A DNA stretch of 28,620 bases from Symsagittifera roscoffensis (Eukaryota > Xenacoelomorpha > Acoela > Convolutidae). Under the pieces are notes generated by a model, which searched no databases, was not told the DNA's origin, and saw nothing but the letters and a program-made list of their open reading frames with translations. The first letter of the stretch is position 1. Every line of letters starts with the position of its first letter. Where the stretch lies: NCBI RefSeq assembly GCF_963678635.1, contig NW_026970674.1, positions 1 through 28,620 of the forward strand. Reading direction: 5' to 3'. The position numbers and the translations under genes are program-made. Shown here piece after piece: positions 20,776 to 28,620 of this stretch.

Positions 20776-21068
20776 ATATTGGTCAAAATATCAGGTTCTG
20801 ATCTAAATTTCTTAAGTGAAGGATCTCTTTTAAATTTGTTTTCGTCTAAGTCTTCAATGTCTTCCACCTGGTATTCTGGATATGTTGGTCTTAATCTTAT
20901 TCTGTGTACAATTTGTGTGTAACTCGATGCTACTTTTTGGATAAGATAATTTGACCTTGAAAAAGTTTTTTCAATCCGGTAAAGTGAAAGCCAAAGCTTG
21001 TCCGATTTCGGCGAAAAATCATTTTGTTTCAACAATACAGGGTTCAAACGAAGGCAATTCTCATGCAT
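20691..21068 (-). pseudogene. pol: Integrase C-terminal domain
   Basis: 125 codons on the minus strand. Residues about 20-60 (LYRIEKTFSRSNYLIQKV, then TQIVHRIRLRP) match the beta-rich C-terminal domain that follows the catalytic core in this Ty3/Gypsy branch. The acidic segment EDIEDLDENKFKRDPSLKKF follows, as is common there. The domain binds DNA or chromatin during integration. It is separated from the catalytic core (ending near 21090) by a frame break and overlaps the Pol-tail frame by 85 bp in another frame. Confidence 0.7.
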
Positions 21069-21089
21069 TGTGTGTGGCTTTGAATGGGC

Positions 21090-21519
21090 TTACCTATTAA
21101 AGTAGGATCTATACTTATCATAACCTTCAATGATTCTATTTTTTGTTGCTGCGTATGAAGACATCAATGAGTCTTGTATGTCTATTAAATAGTCTGATTT
21201 TGTGTCAATAGGTTGTTTTTGGTTCAATGTGAACCTTAGATCCATTGGCTTAGTGGGCGCTCTTTCATGGAAGACTGTGCTGACTTTGGCGCCTATTGAA
21301 GAATGATGAGAGGTGTTATGAATAATTGTGGCATGGTTTGAGTAACGATGCCAATTTGACCATGTTCCATTTGTGTGTATCTTTATGATTATTTTAAAAG
21401 AATCATGCGCTCTTTCAACTACTCCTACTGTTTGTGGGTGTTTCATGGGGGGCGTGTTTCAATTTTATGTCCAAATTTCTCGAGAGCTCATGAAATAAAC
21501 GATGTTGTTCGAAGATCAG
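21090..21519 (-). pseudogene. pol: Integrase core, second half (second Asp and Glu)
   Basis: The second catalytic Asp lies in a TDLRTTSF motif (Asp codon 21515-21517; the usual Gly of this motif is Arg). The Glu lies in GVVERAH (21414-21416), followed by WSNWHRYSNHATIIHNTSHHSSIG, the helix and loop after the active site. The Asp and Glu are in different frames, with an intervening stop near 21490, so at least one indel separates them. A 118-codon open frame covers 21446-21090. Distance and order fit D-D35-E integrases. Confidence 0.8.
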
Positions 21520-22440
21520 TCAGAATTGTTTCAGGAATGTAACTGTGTTGAAACATATCAAAACAAGTGCTTTTGCTACTGCTGCAGCGCTTGGACTGGT
21601 CAAAGGTACTGCAAATAAATATTTCGTCACGATATCTATTCCAGATAGTGCATAAGGGTACATCGAGCCTGAAAATTGACCCACAAGATCAGTTTGCATC
21701 GTATCGCCTGGGAATGATAGCTCTGATGACATGGGCTCTAAATGTGCTCTTAAACTACTGTTTGGTGCTCTTATCACAGTTAAGCATGTTTGACAGTTTC
21801 TAACATATCTTTCTAAGAAATCGGTAAACCCAGGGAAATAAAAACGCTTGCGGAATTCTTGAGCTGTTCTATTTATTCCTGAATGACCTCCTCTTAGTGC
21901 ATTGTGTATTCTAAATGAAACTTCACTTTTTAAGTGTTTTGCTATACATGCTTGTCTGTGACTTAATTTTTTCGTGTCGTCAAAACATTTTCTGTAAATA
22001 ATTCCAATTCTTAATTCTGGTCTTTCGAAATTTTTTTGGTACTTCTTAATGTCATAACTTGCATAAGTCAAATTTATGTTACATCCTGTTGACAACCATT
22101 GAACAACTTGTTTCTTGTCCTCGTCTTGTTTCTGTTTTTGTTCTAGGTCTACCGGCGAAATTTCGTTTTGATAGACTGGTGAGTTGTTTTGGGGATCACT
22201 ATCTTGTTTAGAGTTAATCTCAACAAGTCTTTCGATTTTGAAAAATTCTCCTACTCTCTTTGCTGTCCCTGTTTCTTGAAATTTCAAAAGGTTTTGCACT
22301 TCTGATTTCAGATTTGGATGTGATTTCAGAGCTGCTGCTATTTCTGGGCTCGTGGAATTTTCTTTGCTGGTTGCTAAAATTTCCTCTGATAACTCAAAGT
22401 TAGAAATTGTAACGTCTGGTGTTTTTGCTCTTGAGTGCAC
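21520..22440 (-). pseudogene. pol: Pol: RNase H-integrase linker, HHCC zinc finger and first integrase Asp
   Basis: 306 codons, the longest open frame in the window. Residues 1-170 are a charged linker (KQKQDEDKKQ at about 101-110). The zinc finger has His179, His186, Cys216 and Cys219 (HNALRGGH ... NCQTC), all four ligands intact. The first catalytic Asp is residue 251 (MQTDLVG, codon 21690-21688). The frame then runs off into LLKQF-type residues and stops where a frameshift moves the core into another frame. The Met at 22440 is simply the first Met of the segment, not a natural start: in an intact element this is internal to Pol. Confidence 0.9.
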
Positions 22441-22476
22441 TAAAATGTCTCTGGTTGGTATTGAGTCCTGTTATTA

Positions 22477-22578
22477 TACTTCTACTGTTTGATTAGGCTC
22501 AATTTGCATCCTTGATAGAAAATCAGCGGCTTCATTTGCCTTTCTTAGGAAATGTGCAAGAACTATATTGAATGAAAA
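22477..22578 (-). pseudogene. pol: RNase H, C-terminal end
   Basis: The minus strand encodes FNIVLAHFLRK then ANEAADFLSRM, the hallmark end of the Ty3/Gypsy RNase H domain (compare the general pattern hydrophobic-His-x-x-G-x-x-N-x-x-AD-x-LSR). An in-frame TAA follows at 22474-22476. It begins exactly at the edge of the truncated LTR copy; about 60 residues of the domain between this and the N-terminal part are missing. Confidence 0.85.
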
Positions 22579-23014
22579 GAGATATATCGGATGTCGTTCA
22601 GTTCGCAGGTCGGTATTCCTCTTGAAAGCTCAAAGGACAGAGAAAGAAGTTTAGGCAGAAGCTTTAATTTCAAATCAAGCTGGTCACTCTCGCGAATATC
22701 TCTCAAGTGATTTTACAAAGTTTATAAACCAAGATTATATGTTATTATTTACACTCACCAAATTTATTTAACAAAGTTATCAGTAAAGATTGGCAACTCT
22801 GTTTTCCATCATCAAGCCTTTTTCGGAGTTTGTTATTTGAGTTCAAATATTTACTTACTGTTTTTTTCTAAATGGTCTTTGCTAGTCCCTTCGTTCACAT
22901 CTTCTTGTTTTCTCACAGAAAAAATATTCCGTGGTCGTAAATAACAAATAGGGCCTTGAAGTAATTTGGTTGGGTCAAATAATCAATCACAGCCGTAAAT
23001 GGAGTTTAGGGATG
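22579..23014 (-). repeat. Truncated third LTR copy inside RNase H
   Basis: 436 bp matching both terminal LTRs in the same orientation. It starts at GAGATATATCGG, about 110-120 bp into the LTR, and stops at TTTAGGGATG, five bases short of the LTR end. At the internal deletion of the 5' LTR this copy has the undeleted form, as in the 3' LTR. Elsewhere it shares bases with the 5' LTR (for example GATATATCGGATGTCG). No target duplication is evident at its edges. Confidence 0.9.
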
Positions 23015-23191
23015 AGAAAAAGTTTCGAGTGCAAAATACAATGCTAAGAATTCCTTGCAATATATTGACAATTTGAGTCGACCTGAGTTAAACAGTCGTG
23101 AACCGTATGAGACTGGCGCATAACTTTTTTCTTTGGTTTAGGTTTTTCCTTTTTGAACGTAATCCTCGATCATGAGGACAAAACCGCTGCT
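23015..23191 (-). pseudogene. pol: RNase H, N-terminal part
   Basis: The minus strand reads SSGFVLM at the start, then KSYAPVSYGSRLFNS, then IYCKEFLALYFALETF, the first half of a Ty3/Gypsy RNase H (catalytic Asp region just before this is lost, the Glu-containing KEFLAL helix is kept). An in-frame TAA lies at 23138-23140. The piece ends abruptly at the truncated LTR. Reverse transcriptase, which should be fused upstream, is absent. Confidence 0.85.
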
Positions 23192-23665
23192 TTGATAACT
23201 GGTATTACATAGTATCACGTATTGTTGCTGTTGAGCTGTGTGTTTTCGATGTGCCTGATGATGTTAACGAAGTTGCCGTATGTGTGGTGTTATTGTTGTT
23301 CTTGCTGTGGACATTGTTAGCCTATTTTCATGCTGTCTTTTTCTACCAATTTTTTTTCTTTTTGATCCTATCAATGTCTTTATATGTTTTGTTTTTCGGG
23401 TGTTGCTTAATTATTTTTATAAATTTACTGCACAATAAGGATTTGTTAAAGCATTTTAACTAACCTAGACCAACTCCTGTGAGCGTGAAGAGAGTTTAGT
23501 GGGAGATGCGCATCTTGAATTGACTTCCTTCAAGTGTTCTGAGCTCAGGGGATAGAAGATTTCTTCAACTGGATCAGTCAGTCAGTTCGTTGTTTGTCAG
23601 CTTTTGAAATTCGTGGCCGTCTCCTTCTTGATTTTCTTTCACGGTCTTCTGGTTTCTGAGTTGCC
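23192..23665 (-). other. 5' leader of the element, then a deletion junction
   Basis: About 470 bp between the PBS and RNase H. An intact relative would have the leader, gag, protease and reverse transcriptase here, some 3 kb or more. No gag or RT motif is visible, so a large internal deletion is inferred with a junction near 23.2 kb. The plus-strand 70-codon hydrophobic frame at 23251-23463 is an antisense artefact of T-rich DNA. Confidence 0.5.
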
Positions 23666-23682
23666 TGTCCTTTCTATCACCA
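23666..23682 (-). other. tRNA primer-binding-site candidate
   Basis: On the minus strand TGGTGATAGAAAGGACA begins immediately after the CA that ends the 5' LTR. TGG complements the CCA end of tRNAs, and this position is where minus-strand synthesis is primed. The next bases resemble leucine-tRNA-type sites (TGGTG..AGAA) but with mismatches, so the tRNA identity is tentative. Confidence 0.65.
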
Positions 23683-24183
23683 TGCCGTATCCCATTTTAT
23701 TTATGTGAGGTCCCTGAAGGTTGCTCTGAGTATTACTAAGTTTGTTAATTAGTCGCTTTCCAAACGACGAGGAAAATTCTATGCCCGAGAGATATATCGG
23801 ATGTCGTTCATATTGCAGAGAAAGAAGTTTAGGCAGAGGCTTTAATTTCAAATCAAGCTGGTCACTCTCGGGGATATCTCTCGAATGATTTTACAAAGTT
23901 TATAAACCAAGATTATATGTTTTTATTTACAATCATCAAATTTATTTAACAAAGTTATCAGTAAAGATTTTTCATCATCAAGCCTTTTTTGGAGTTTATT
24001 ATTTGAGTTCAAATGTTTACTTACTTACTTTCTTAATGATGTTTGCTAGTTCCCTCGTTCACATCTTCTTGTTGTCTCACAGAAAATATAGTCCGTGGTC
24101 GTAAATAACAAATAGGGCCTTGAAGTAATTTGGTTGGGTCAAATAATAAATCACAGCCGTAAATGGAGTTTAGGGATGTGACA
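23683..24183 (-). repeat. 5' LTR, 501 bp
   Basis: Starts TGCCGTATCCC and ends GGATGTGACA on the plus strand. It aligns over its full length with the 3' LTR, with deletions of about 34 bp near 23812 and about 11 bp near 23968 and many scattered substitutions. In an intact element it would carry the promoter for the minus-strand genomic transcript. The TATAAA seen upstream in the 3' LTR (14182-14177) is changed here. Confidence 0.9.
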
Positions 24184-24188
24184 CCATC
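24184..24188. repeat. Target-site duplication CCATC (right)
   Basis: Identical to 13818-13822 and directly abutting the LTR end. Confidence 0.85.
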
Positions 24189-26741
24189 TCAATGATAATA
24201 AATGAAAATGAAATTTTTTCTTACAAAGTCTCAATGATTTTCCTTTAAAATGCAGGAGTGAGCGTTATCCTGAGCGTTAAAGCAAGCTAGAAACAGGCAA
24301 AAAAGCGAACTTAAAGACAATTCAAACGCATTTAGCATCTTTTAATGACGTTTATGCTCAGAAAAAAGGCAAAAATTCGAGAAAAAAAATCAGTTTGAGG
24401 CTCAATTAAGTAAAATTGGTGCGTTTTTACAAATCCTATAATATTCTAGAGCATTTCCGAGTAACAATGCCCCAATTATATAATAAAAACTTTCGTTTCA
24501 AATTTTTCATAATTTAGGAGGTACAACCAAAACAACCCAAAACGTTTTTGTACAAATTCAATGACCTACAGCCCAAACAATTTGATTGACGTTTTTGTTA
24601 ATTTATATTGCCATTTTTGGGGCGAAGAGGAAAGTTTTTTAGGAGAAACTCTCACTCGCATGAAAAATTGCATTTTCAACTCGAGTAGAATTAGGCTTCC
24701 CCTTTCCACAGTAAAACTTTCTTCAAGACACTCTTTAAGCACTCTCATTAAGCTATGCTTCTGGCGTAAAATCTGAAAGTATTTTAAAATACTGACAATT
24801 TTGGTCTTTCACAATTTTGTTATGGAGTTTGGGTCTCCTTAAAAAACTCAAAGATTGCATGCTAATTCTGATTGAAAAATTGCTTAATGACTTCCGTTCC
24901 GGCAAATGTAATTCGGGATTATTCCTTGACAGGAGCAAAAATTGTAAAAGACAACATAGATTGCAGTATCAAGTTGAAGAATTGAGAAAAAGTTCAGAAC
25001 TTAACTTAAGAATGAATTTTTGTTAATGCCAAATTGTTGGCATTATCGGTGACCTTGAGTGATTTGAACGGTCAAAAGTATAACACTTTAGTTTAATTAG
25101 TTTTTTGGAATAGTTTTTATGCATGGAAATTGGTGATAAAGAAATATCCATAGTCAAAATGATCATTTTTCGGTTAATGAACTTCATTCAGATTCGTTGA
25201 CCGAAAAGATTTCGCCATTAATTTAGCATTTACTATTAAATATTAAAAGAACTGAAACGACCTTATTCTAAAATTTTAGAATGACCTGGCGGTTTTATGA
25301 TTGCTTTATTGTACCAACACAAAACCATTAAACGTAATCATGCTTGAAATATTATGGTTGAAGGCTTTGTGATCCAAAAAGAGCAGATTTTTTGGTTTTA
25401 CTCCAGGTGGAGATCGTAAACTGAAGTTTTGCAGAATTGTTGAAGAAATTGTATTCAGATACTTTAACTTTTTTTTCGTTTTCGACTGTGTATTATGCTG
25501 AAATGATAAAAACTTTTGTTAAATATATATTTATAGTCACGAAACAAGCAAAAAAATATATCTGAATCTGATAAATTTAAATAAAGTCAAAATATATCTG
25601 AAAAACTTTAATAGATCTAATCGAATTTTTTTCCTTTTTAGATTTTTTCGAGTCTTTTTTGTCACGTAAGTTTTCAGAAAAGAACCAAGGTCGTTCGATT
25701 TTCCGTGAATGGTTTTGATTCGATAAAATCAAACACCTGTGCTGCTTAATTGAATCATCCAGCAACAATAACACCTCTCTTACAAAATTCTATCGAATGA
25801 TTAAATGGAGCGTTTGAAAAATAGGATTGCCCTTGTATATCAGGTCAAATTCTTGAGTGGTTCGACTGTCTTTTAACTGCTGTTGAACAATTTTTGGCAG
25901 AGAACAATTTAAATTTCTAAATTAGCCTTAGGCTGCCAAAATCACATGATAAGTGTTTAAAGTGGTGTTGTACATGGAATTACGATGACTAACAAACGAA
26001 CAACTAATCAAACGAATTTTCAACTTGCGGGTAAAAATAAATAAAAAAAATCAAAAACCTATAAAAATTAATTTAGAAAAAACTAGAAAAAATGTTTTTT
26101 TTTTGCTAAATACTTCAAAAATTTCAAAAACAAGTGAATACCCTAGAAAAACTCACATGACCTAAAATAAAGGAAATAAAAAAATTAAGATTGTTAAAAA
26201 AACAACTGTTATTCTTAAAGTACTTCAATTACTTCAAAAACAATTAAATATTCCCTAAAAAGTTTCACATGAACAAAAAACGTGTTACGTCTACTAAATG
26301 ACGCAACCCGAGGCCTCTAAGTTGACTAGGTATAAACCAAAAAATTTATAGGCGAAGAAAAAAACTAACAAACAAATTTAATCCAACTCAGGTTTGACAA
26401 AGGTAAAATAGACGTGAAAAAAAAACATTGAAAAGAACGGGCATTTGAAAATCCGACATGCTCAAAATACGTCTGTTAATTACCGAAAATGCAGTAAATT
26501 CAATGTTGGACAAGTTGCGTACATCAAAAATTGAGTCCCAGGGTTTTCGCAAGCCTGAATCGTCTCAAACACAAATGTTTTTCCTGTATTAAATACGGGA
26601 TGAAATTAAATTTATAATGAAGCAGCTTGAAACACGTGTAAAATTTTCACATGCAAAAACTTGTGAACAAATTACTTTAAGGAAAAAATTGATACTCGCT
26701 TTTGGCAAATGAAGTAGTTTTTAATTGCGAGTTTGAATACA
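24189..26741. other. Right flank, AT-rich, no gene recognised
   Basis: Contains a hairpin at 25024-25045 (TAATGCCAA, 4-nt loop, TTGGCATTA) and two loosely similar A-rich segments about 110 bp apart (26111 and 26221, sharing TACTTCAA...TTCAAAAACAA and CACATGA). Short frames (24561-24776 plus, 24753-24938 minus, 24817-25026 plus, 25577-25774 minus) show no domain. No reverse transcriptase from the older element was found here. Confidence 0.45.
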
Positions 26742-27062
26742 GCCAATTTGGGACAATTAACACTCGAAATGTTTCCTTCCCTTAACGCGCAAGCAGCGAT
26801 CTCTTCCGGCTCAAGAAATGATCCAAATTTAAATGAGGCAAGCGATTTGCTCTTATTAACACGTTAATATTTGCTGAATATATCGTTATGTACTTTAATT
26901 AGCCTGTAAGGGGAAGTGATTTTTAAAAATATTAGATTAGTATCTCAAGAAATGATATCGCAAGAAAAAAATTATATATTTCGTTGCAAACAAAAAGCAT
27001 TCGGAACGTTCATGTTTTCATTTTACTACACGAGCACTTACATTTTGAGCGGTCTTGTTTTT
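26742..27062 (+). repeat. 321-bp dispersed repeat, copy 1
   Basis: Starts GCCAATTTGGGACAATTAAC and ends GGTCTTGTTTTT-like. It aligns with 27998-28318 at several anchor points in the same order: the start, ACGCG(C/T)AAGC, TTGTACTTTA-like and GTCGGAAC/TTCGGAAC, then GTCTTGTTT at the end. It is diverged and has no coding capacity. It could be a short non-autonomous element such as a SINE or MITE, but no terminal repeats or pol III boxes were confirmed. Confidence 0.6.
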
Positions 27063-27121
27063 CCGTCTTGAGGTGATTTTTGTTACTCAGACCAACTTTG
27101 GTTATGAGGAAAAAAAATCTT

Positions 27122-27523
27122 TTAACAAACAAATTTTATACCCCATTTTAAATACTGACTCTTTGGGCACAAACTTAAATCATAATTCACCGGCAATGTT
27201 TTTCTGTAAATGTTTTTTGTTAAATTTTTCGAAGTTTTGAGGTCTGAAAATTCGAGTTCAGCACTGCTTGGAACTGATTTGTTTTCAAACCCCAAAAATG
27301 TTTTAAAAATGGTTGCATCGGAAATTTTTATCAAAGTGAACTCGACGCCAGATAATGTTCCCAAAAATGTATGAACTGCTGTTGCTGAAGCATTTTTTTC
27401 TTCGATTGCTGAAATTGATCTGAAAAATGCCACAAGCATAAATATTCCAGAATTTTGTTCCAAATTTGTAATTATAACTCTAGTTTTGATCCACTCGTTC
27501 GAGGCTATGCTTCCGGTGTGCAC
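27122..27523 (-). CDS. 133-codon open frame, unassigned, coding status uncertain
   Basis: Long for this AT-rich background and with mixed amino-acid composition, including TAVHTFLGTLSGVEFTLIKI. It overlaps no repeat found here. It has no recognisable domain, no signal peptide and no co-linear neighbours. If real it could be one exon of a host gene; I saw no convincing splice context to extend it. It may equally be chance. Confidence 0.25.
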   Translation of the reverse strand: MHTGSIASNEWIKTRVIITNLEQNSGIFMLVAFFRSISAIEEKNASATAVHTFLGTLSGVEFTLIKISDATIFKTFLGFENKSVPSSAELEFSDLKTSKNLTKNIYRKTLPVNYDLSLCPKSQYLKWGIKFVC

Positions 27524-27746
27524 CCAATGGGTTAAACTGCCTCAAGGTCACTGAAAGATCAATCGTATTAGGGCATGATGCCTAGCACCAGTGTTATATT
27601 GAGCCAATATTAAAATTAAAGTGTAGGCAGAAAACAGAGTGGCTGATTTAATTGCTTCACTTTTTTAAGCGGCTGTGATAAATGATTATTTGTAATTTTT
27701 TTTTAATATGCAACTTAATGGTTTGGGCGAATTAATTGTTCCGACC

Positions 27747-27976
27747 TTTTTATATCATTCAAAAGGTGTTGTTGTCTTGAGCTTTTATATATCATTTTTT
27801 TTTTATATCATTCAAAAGGTATTGTTGTCTTGAGCTTAAATTTGAAAAGATATTTCACCTGTGATCATTTTTTGTAAAGTTATGGGATTTTTTTATATCA
27901 TTCAAAAGGTATTGTTGTCTTGAGCTTAAATTTGAAAAGATATTTCACCTGTGATCATTTTTTGTAAAGTTATGGG
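27747..27976. repeat. 90-bp tandem repeat, two near-identical units plus a partial one
   Basis: The 86 bp at 27801-27886 are repeated without visible change at 27891-27976, a 90-bp period. A 38-bp partial unit (27747-27784) precedes them with one substitution. Units start TTTTATATCATTCAAAAGG. The identity of the two full units implies a very recent duplication. Confidence 0.95.
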
Positions 27977-27997
27977 GGTTTAAATATTGCCATTTTG

Positions 27998-28318
27998 GCC
28001 AATTTGGGACAATTAACTCGCGATATATTCGCGCTAACAACGCGTAAGCGGAGATTTAATCCGCCTTAGAAATCGTTCCAAATTGGTTGAAAGAAGCTTA
28101 TTTGCAATAATTGATTTGTCACAAGGAGCGAAATTTATCCTTTTGTACTTTATATGGCGTGTGGGGGATGATTTTCAAAAAAAAAATTCAATTTTTAGAA
28201 AAAAGAATTTTCGTTTTATTTTATCAAATTTTTTTTTGTATGTTATTACTGCTCCATAAACTCTAAAAGGCAGTCGGAACACTCAGGGCTTCACCCTGAT
28301 ACGAGAAGTCTTGTTTGC
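27998..28318 (+). repeat. 321-bp dispersed repeat, copy 2
   Basis: Partner of 26742-27062, same orientation and same length. It contains two small dyads, CGCGA-TATAT-TCGCG (28019-28033) and TCAGGG-CTTCA-CCCTGA (28283-28299), that copy 1 lacks in perfect form. It begins about 20 bp after the 90-bp tandem repeat. Confidence 0.6.
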
Positions 28319-28620
28319 TTTCCTATGCTATTCTGTAACACCAAAAAAACTATATATATTTTGGGCTTTTGTGCTAATAAAAGTTCTCAATCCAGTTTTT
28401 GTCAAATGAGATTGATTTTTGTCAGAAACTATCTGTAATTACAAAAACTTAAGCAAACAGGCTTCAAGTTGAAGAATAATTTCTTTGATTGAACCTAAAA
28501 TCACTTAATTTTTTAGTTTGATTCAGTCACCAACAGCTTTCCCTTTGTATGCTGATTATATTTTTCTACAATTTTTTGATTTTCTGTGCTAAAACATAAG
28601 GATCCTTGCCTGATTTGTCA
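28319..28620. other. AT-rich end of window, nothing recognised
   Basis: No open frame, repeat or RNA structure that I can support. Confidence 0.5.

Larger units (their letters stand above)
13823..24183 (-). mobile_element. Env-bearing Ty3/Gypsy LTR retroelement, 10,361 bp, defective
   Basis: The boundaries are defined by two LTRs starting TG and ending CA and by identical CCATC duplications outside them, so the whole interval was inserted (or rearranged) as a unit. The sense strand is minus: 5' LTR at 24183-23683, PBS candidate, short leader, RNase H, integrase, Pol tail, a long intervening region with an antisense frame, env, polypurine-like tract, 3' LTR at 14369-13823. Gag, protease and reverse transcriptase are missing: only about 490 bp separates the PBS from RNase H. 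A third, truncated LTR copy splits RNase H. All reading frames carry stops or frameshifts. The LTRs differ by many substitutions and two deletions, so the insertion is old. Confidence 0.9.

Noticed and set aside
23251-23463. Plus-strand membrane-protein-like frame
   Set aside because: T-rich strand of the retroelement leader; no start context, family or conservation visible.
23639-23851. Minus-strand 70-codon frame
   Set aside because: It spans the 5' LTR end and PBS, and the matching segment of the 3' LTR is not open in the same way.

Overview
This is AT-rich eukaryotic, almost certainly animal, DNA. It has no dense co-directional genes, no ribosome-binding sites, many short tandem and dispersed repeats, and two decayed Ty3/Gypsy-type LTR retroelements on the minus strand. 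At least one of them carried a class-I-style envelope (env) gene. Env-bearing Ty3/Gypsy elements of this kind occur in several invertebrate groups (insects, rotifers, appendicularian tunicates). The window alone does not identify the species. I found no intact host gene, rRNA, tRNA or CRISPR array.

Layout. (1) 1-5.75 kb is repeat-rich intergenic DNA: an array of short near-palindromes of the type GCGGATTCCGC (261-635), three nearly identical 113-160 bp modules (1084-1847), a GACCGACTCGA motif cluster (2610-2758) and a 16-bp tandem array (3641-3766). (2) About 5.75-13.3 kb holds the remains of an older retroelement read on the minus strand. RNase H remnants lie at about 13.0-13.25 kb, the integrase zinc finger and D-D-E core at about 12.3-11.57 kb, and further minus-strand coding remnants, possibly env, down to about 6.4 kb. 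The plus strand is conspicuously T/G-rich throughout. (3) 13823-24183 is a second, complete-boundary element of 10,361 bp on the minus strand. Its LTRs (547 and 501 bp) begin TG and end CA, it is flanked by the 5-bp target duplication CCATC, and it has a primer-binding-site candidate abutting the 5' LTR. Internally, gag, protease and reverse transcriptase are gone. RNase H is split by a third, truncated LTR copy. Integrase, the C-terminal Pol tail and env survive as frameshifted pieces.

(4) Between Pol and env of that element lies an unrecognised open frame on the opposite (plus) strand, 17437-18408. It is visibly GC-richer than its surroundings, with four in-frame stops in the first 149 codons and an intact C-terminal 175 codons. 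This is the most unusual object in the window. (5) 24.2-28.6 kb is flanking AT-rich DNA with a 90-bp tandem repeat, a diverged pair of 321-bp direct repeats and one unassigned 133-codon open frame.

How they work together: in an intact relative, the 5' LTR would drive a gag-pol transcript primed from the PBS. Integrase would insert the cDNA, and env would be made from a subgenomic (probably spliced) message. Here none of the protein genes is intact, so the copy can only be a passive or recombination substrate.
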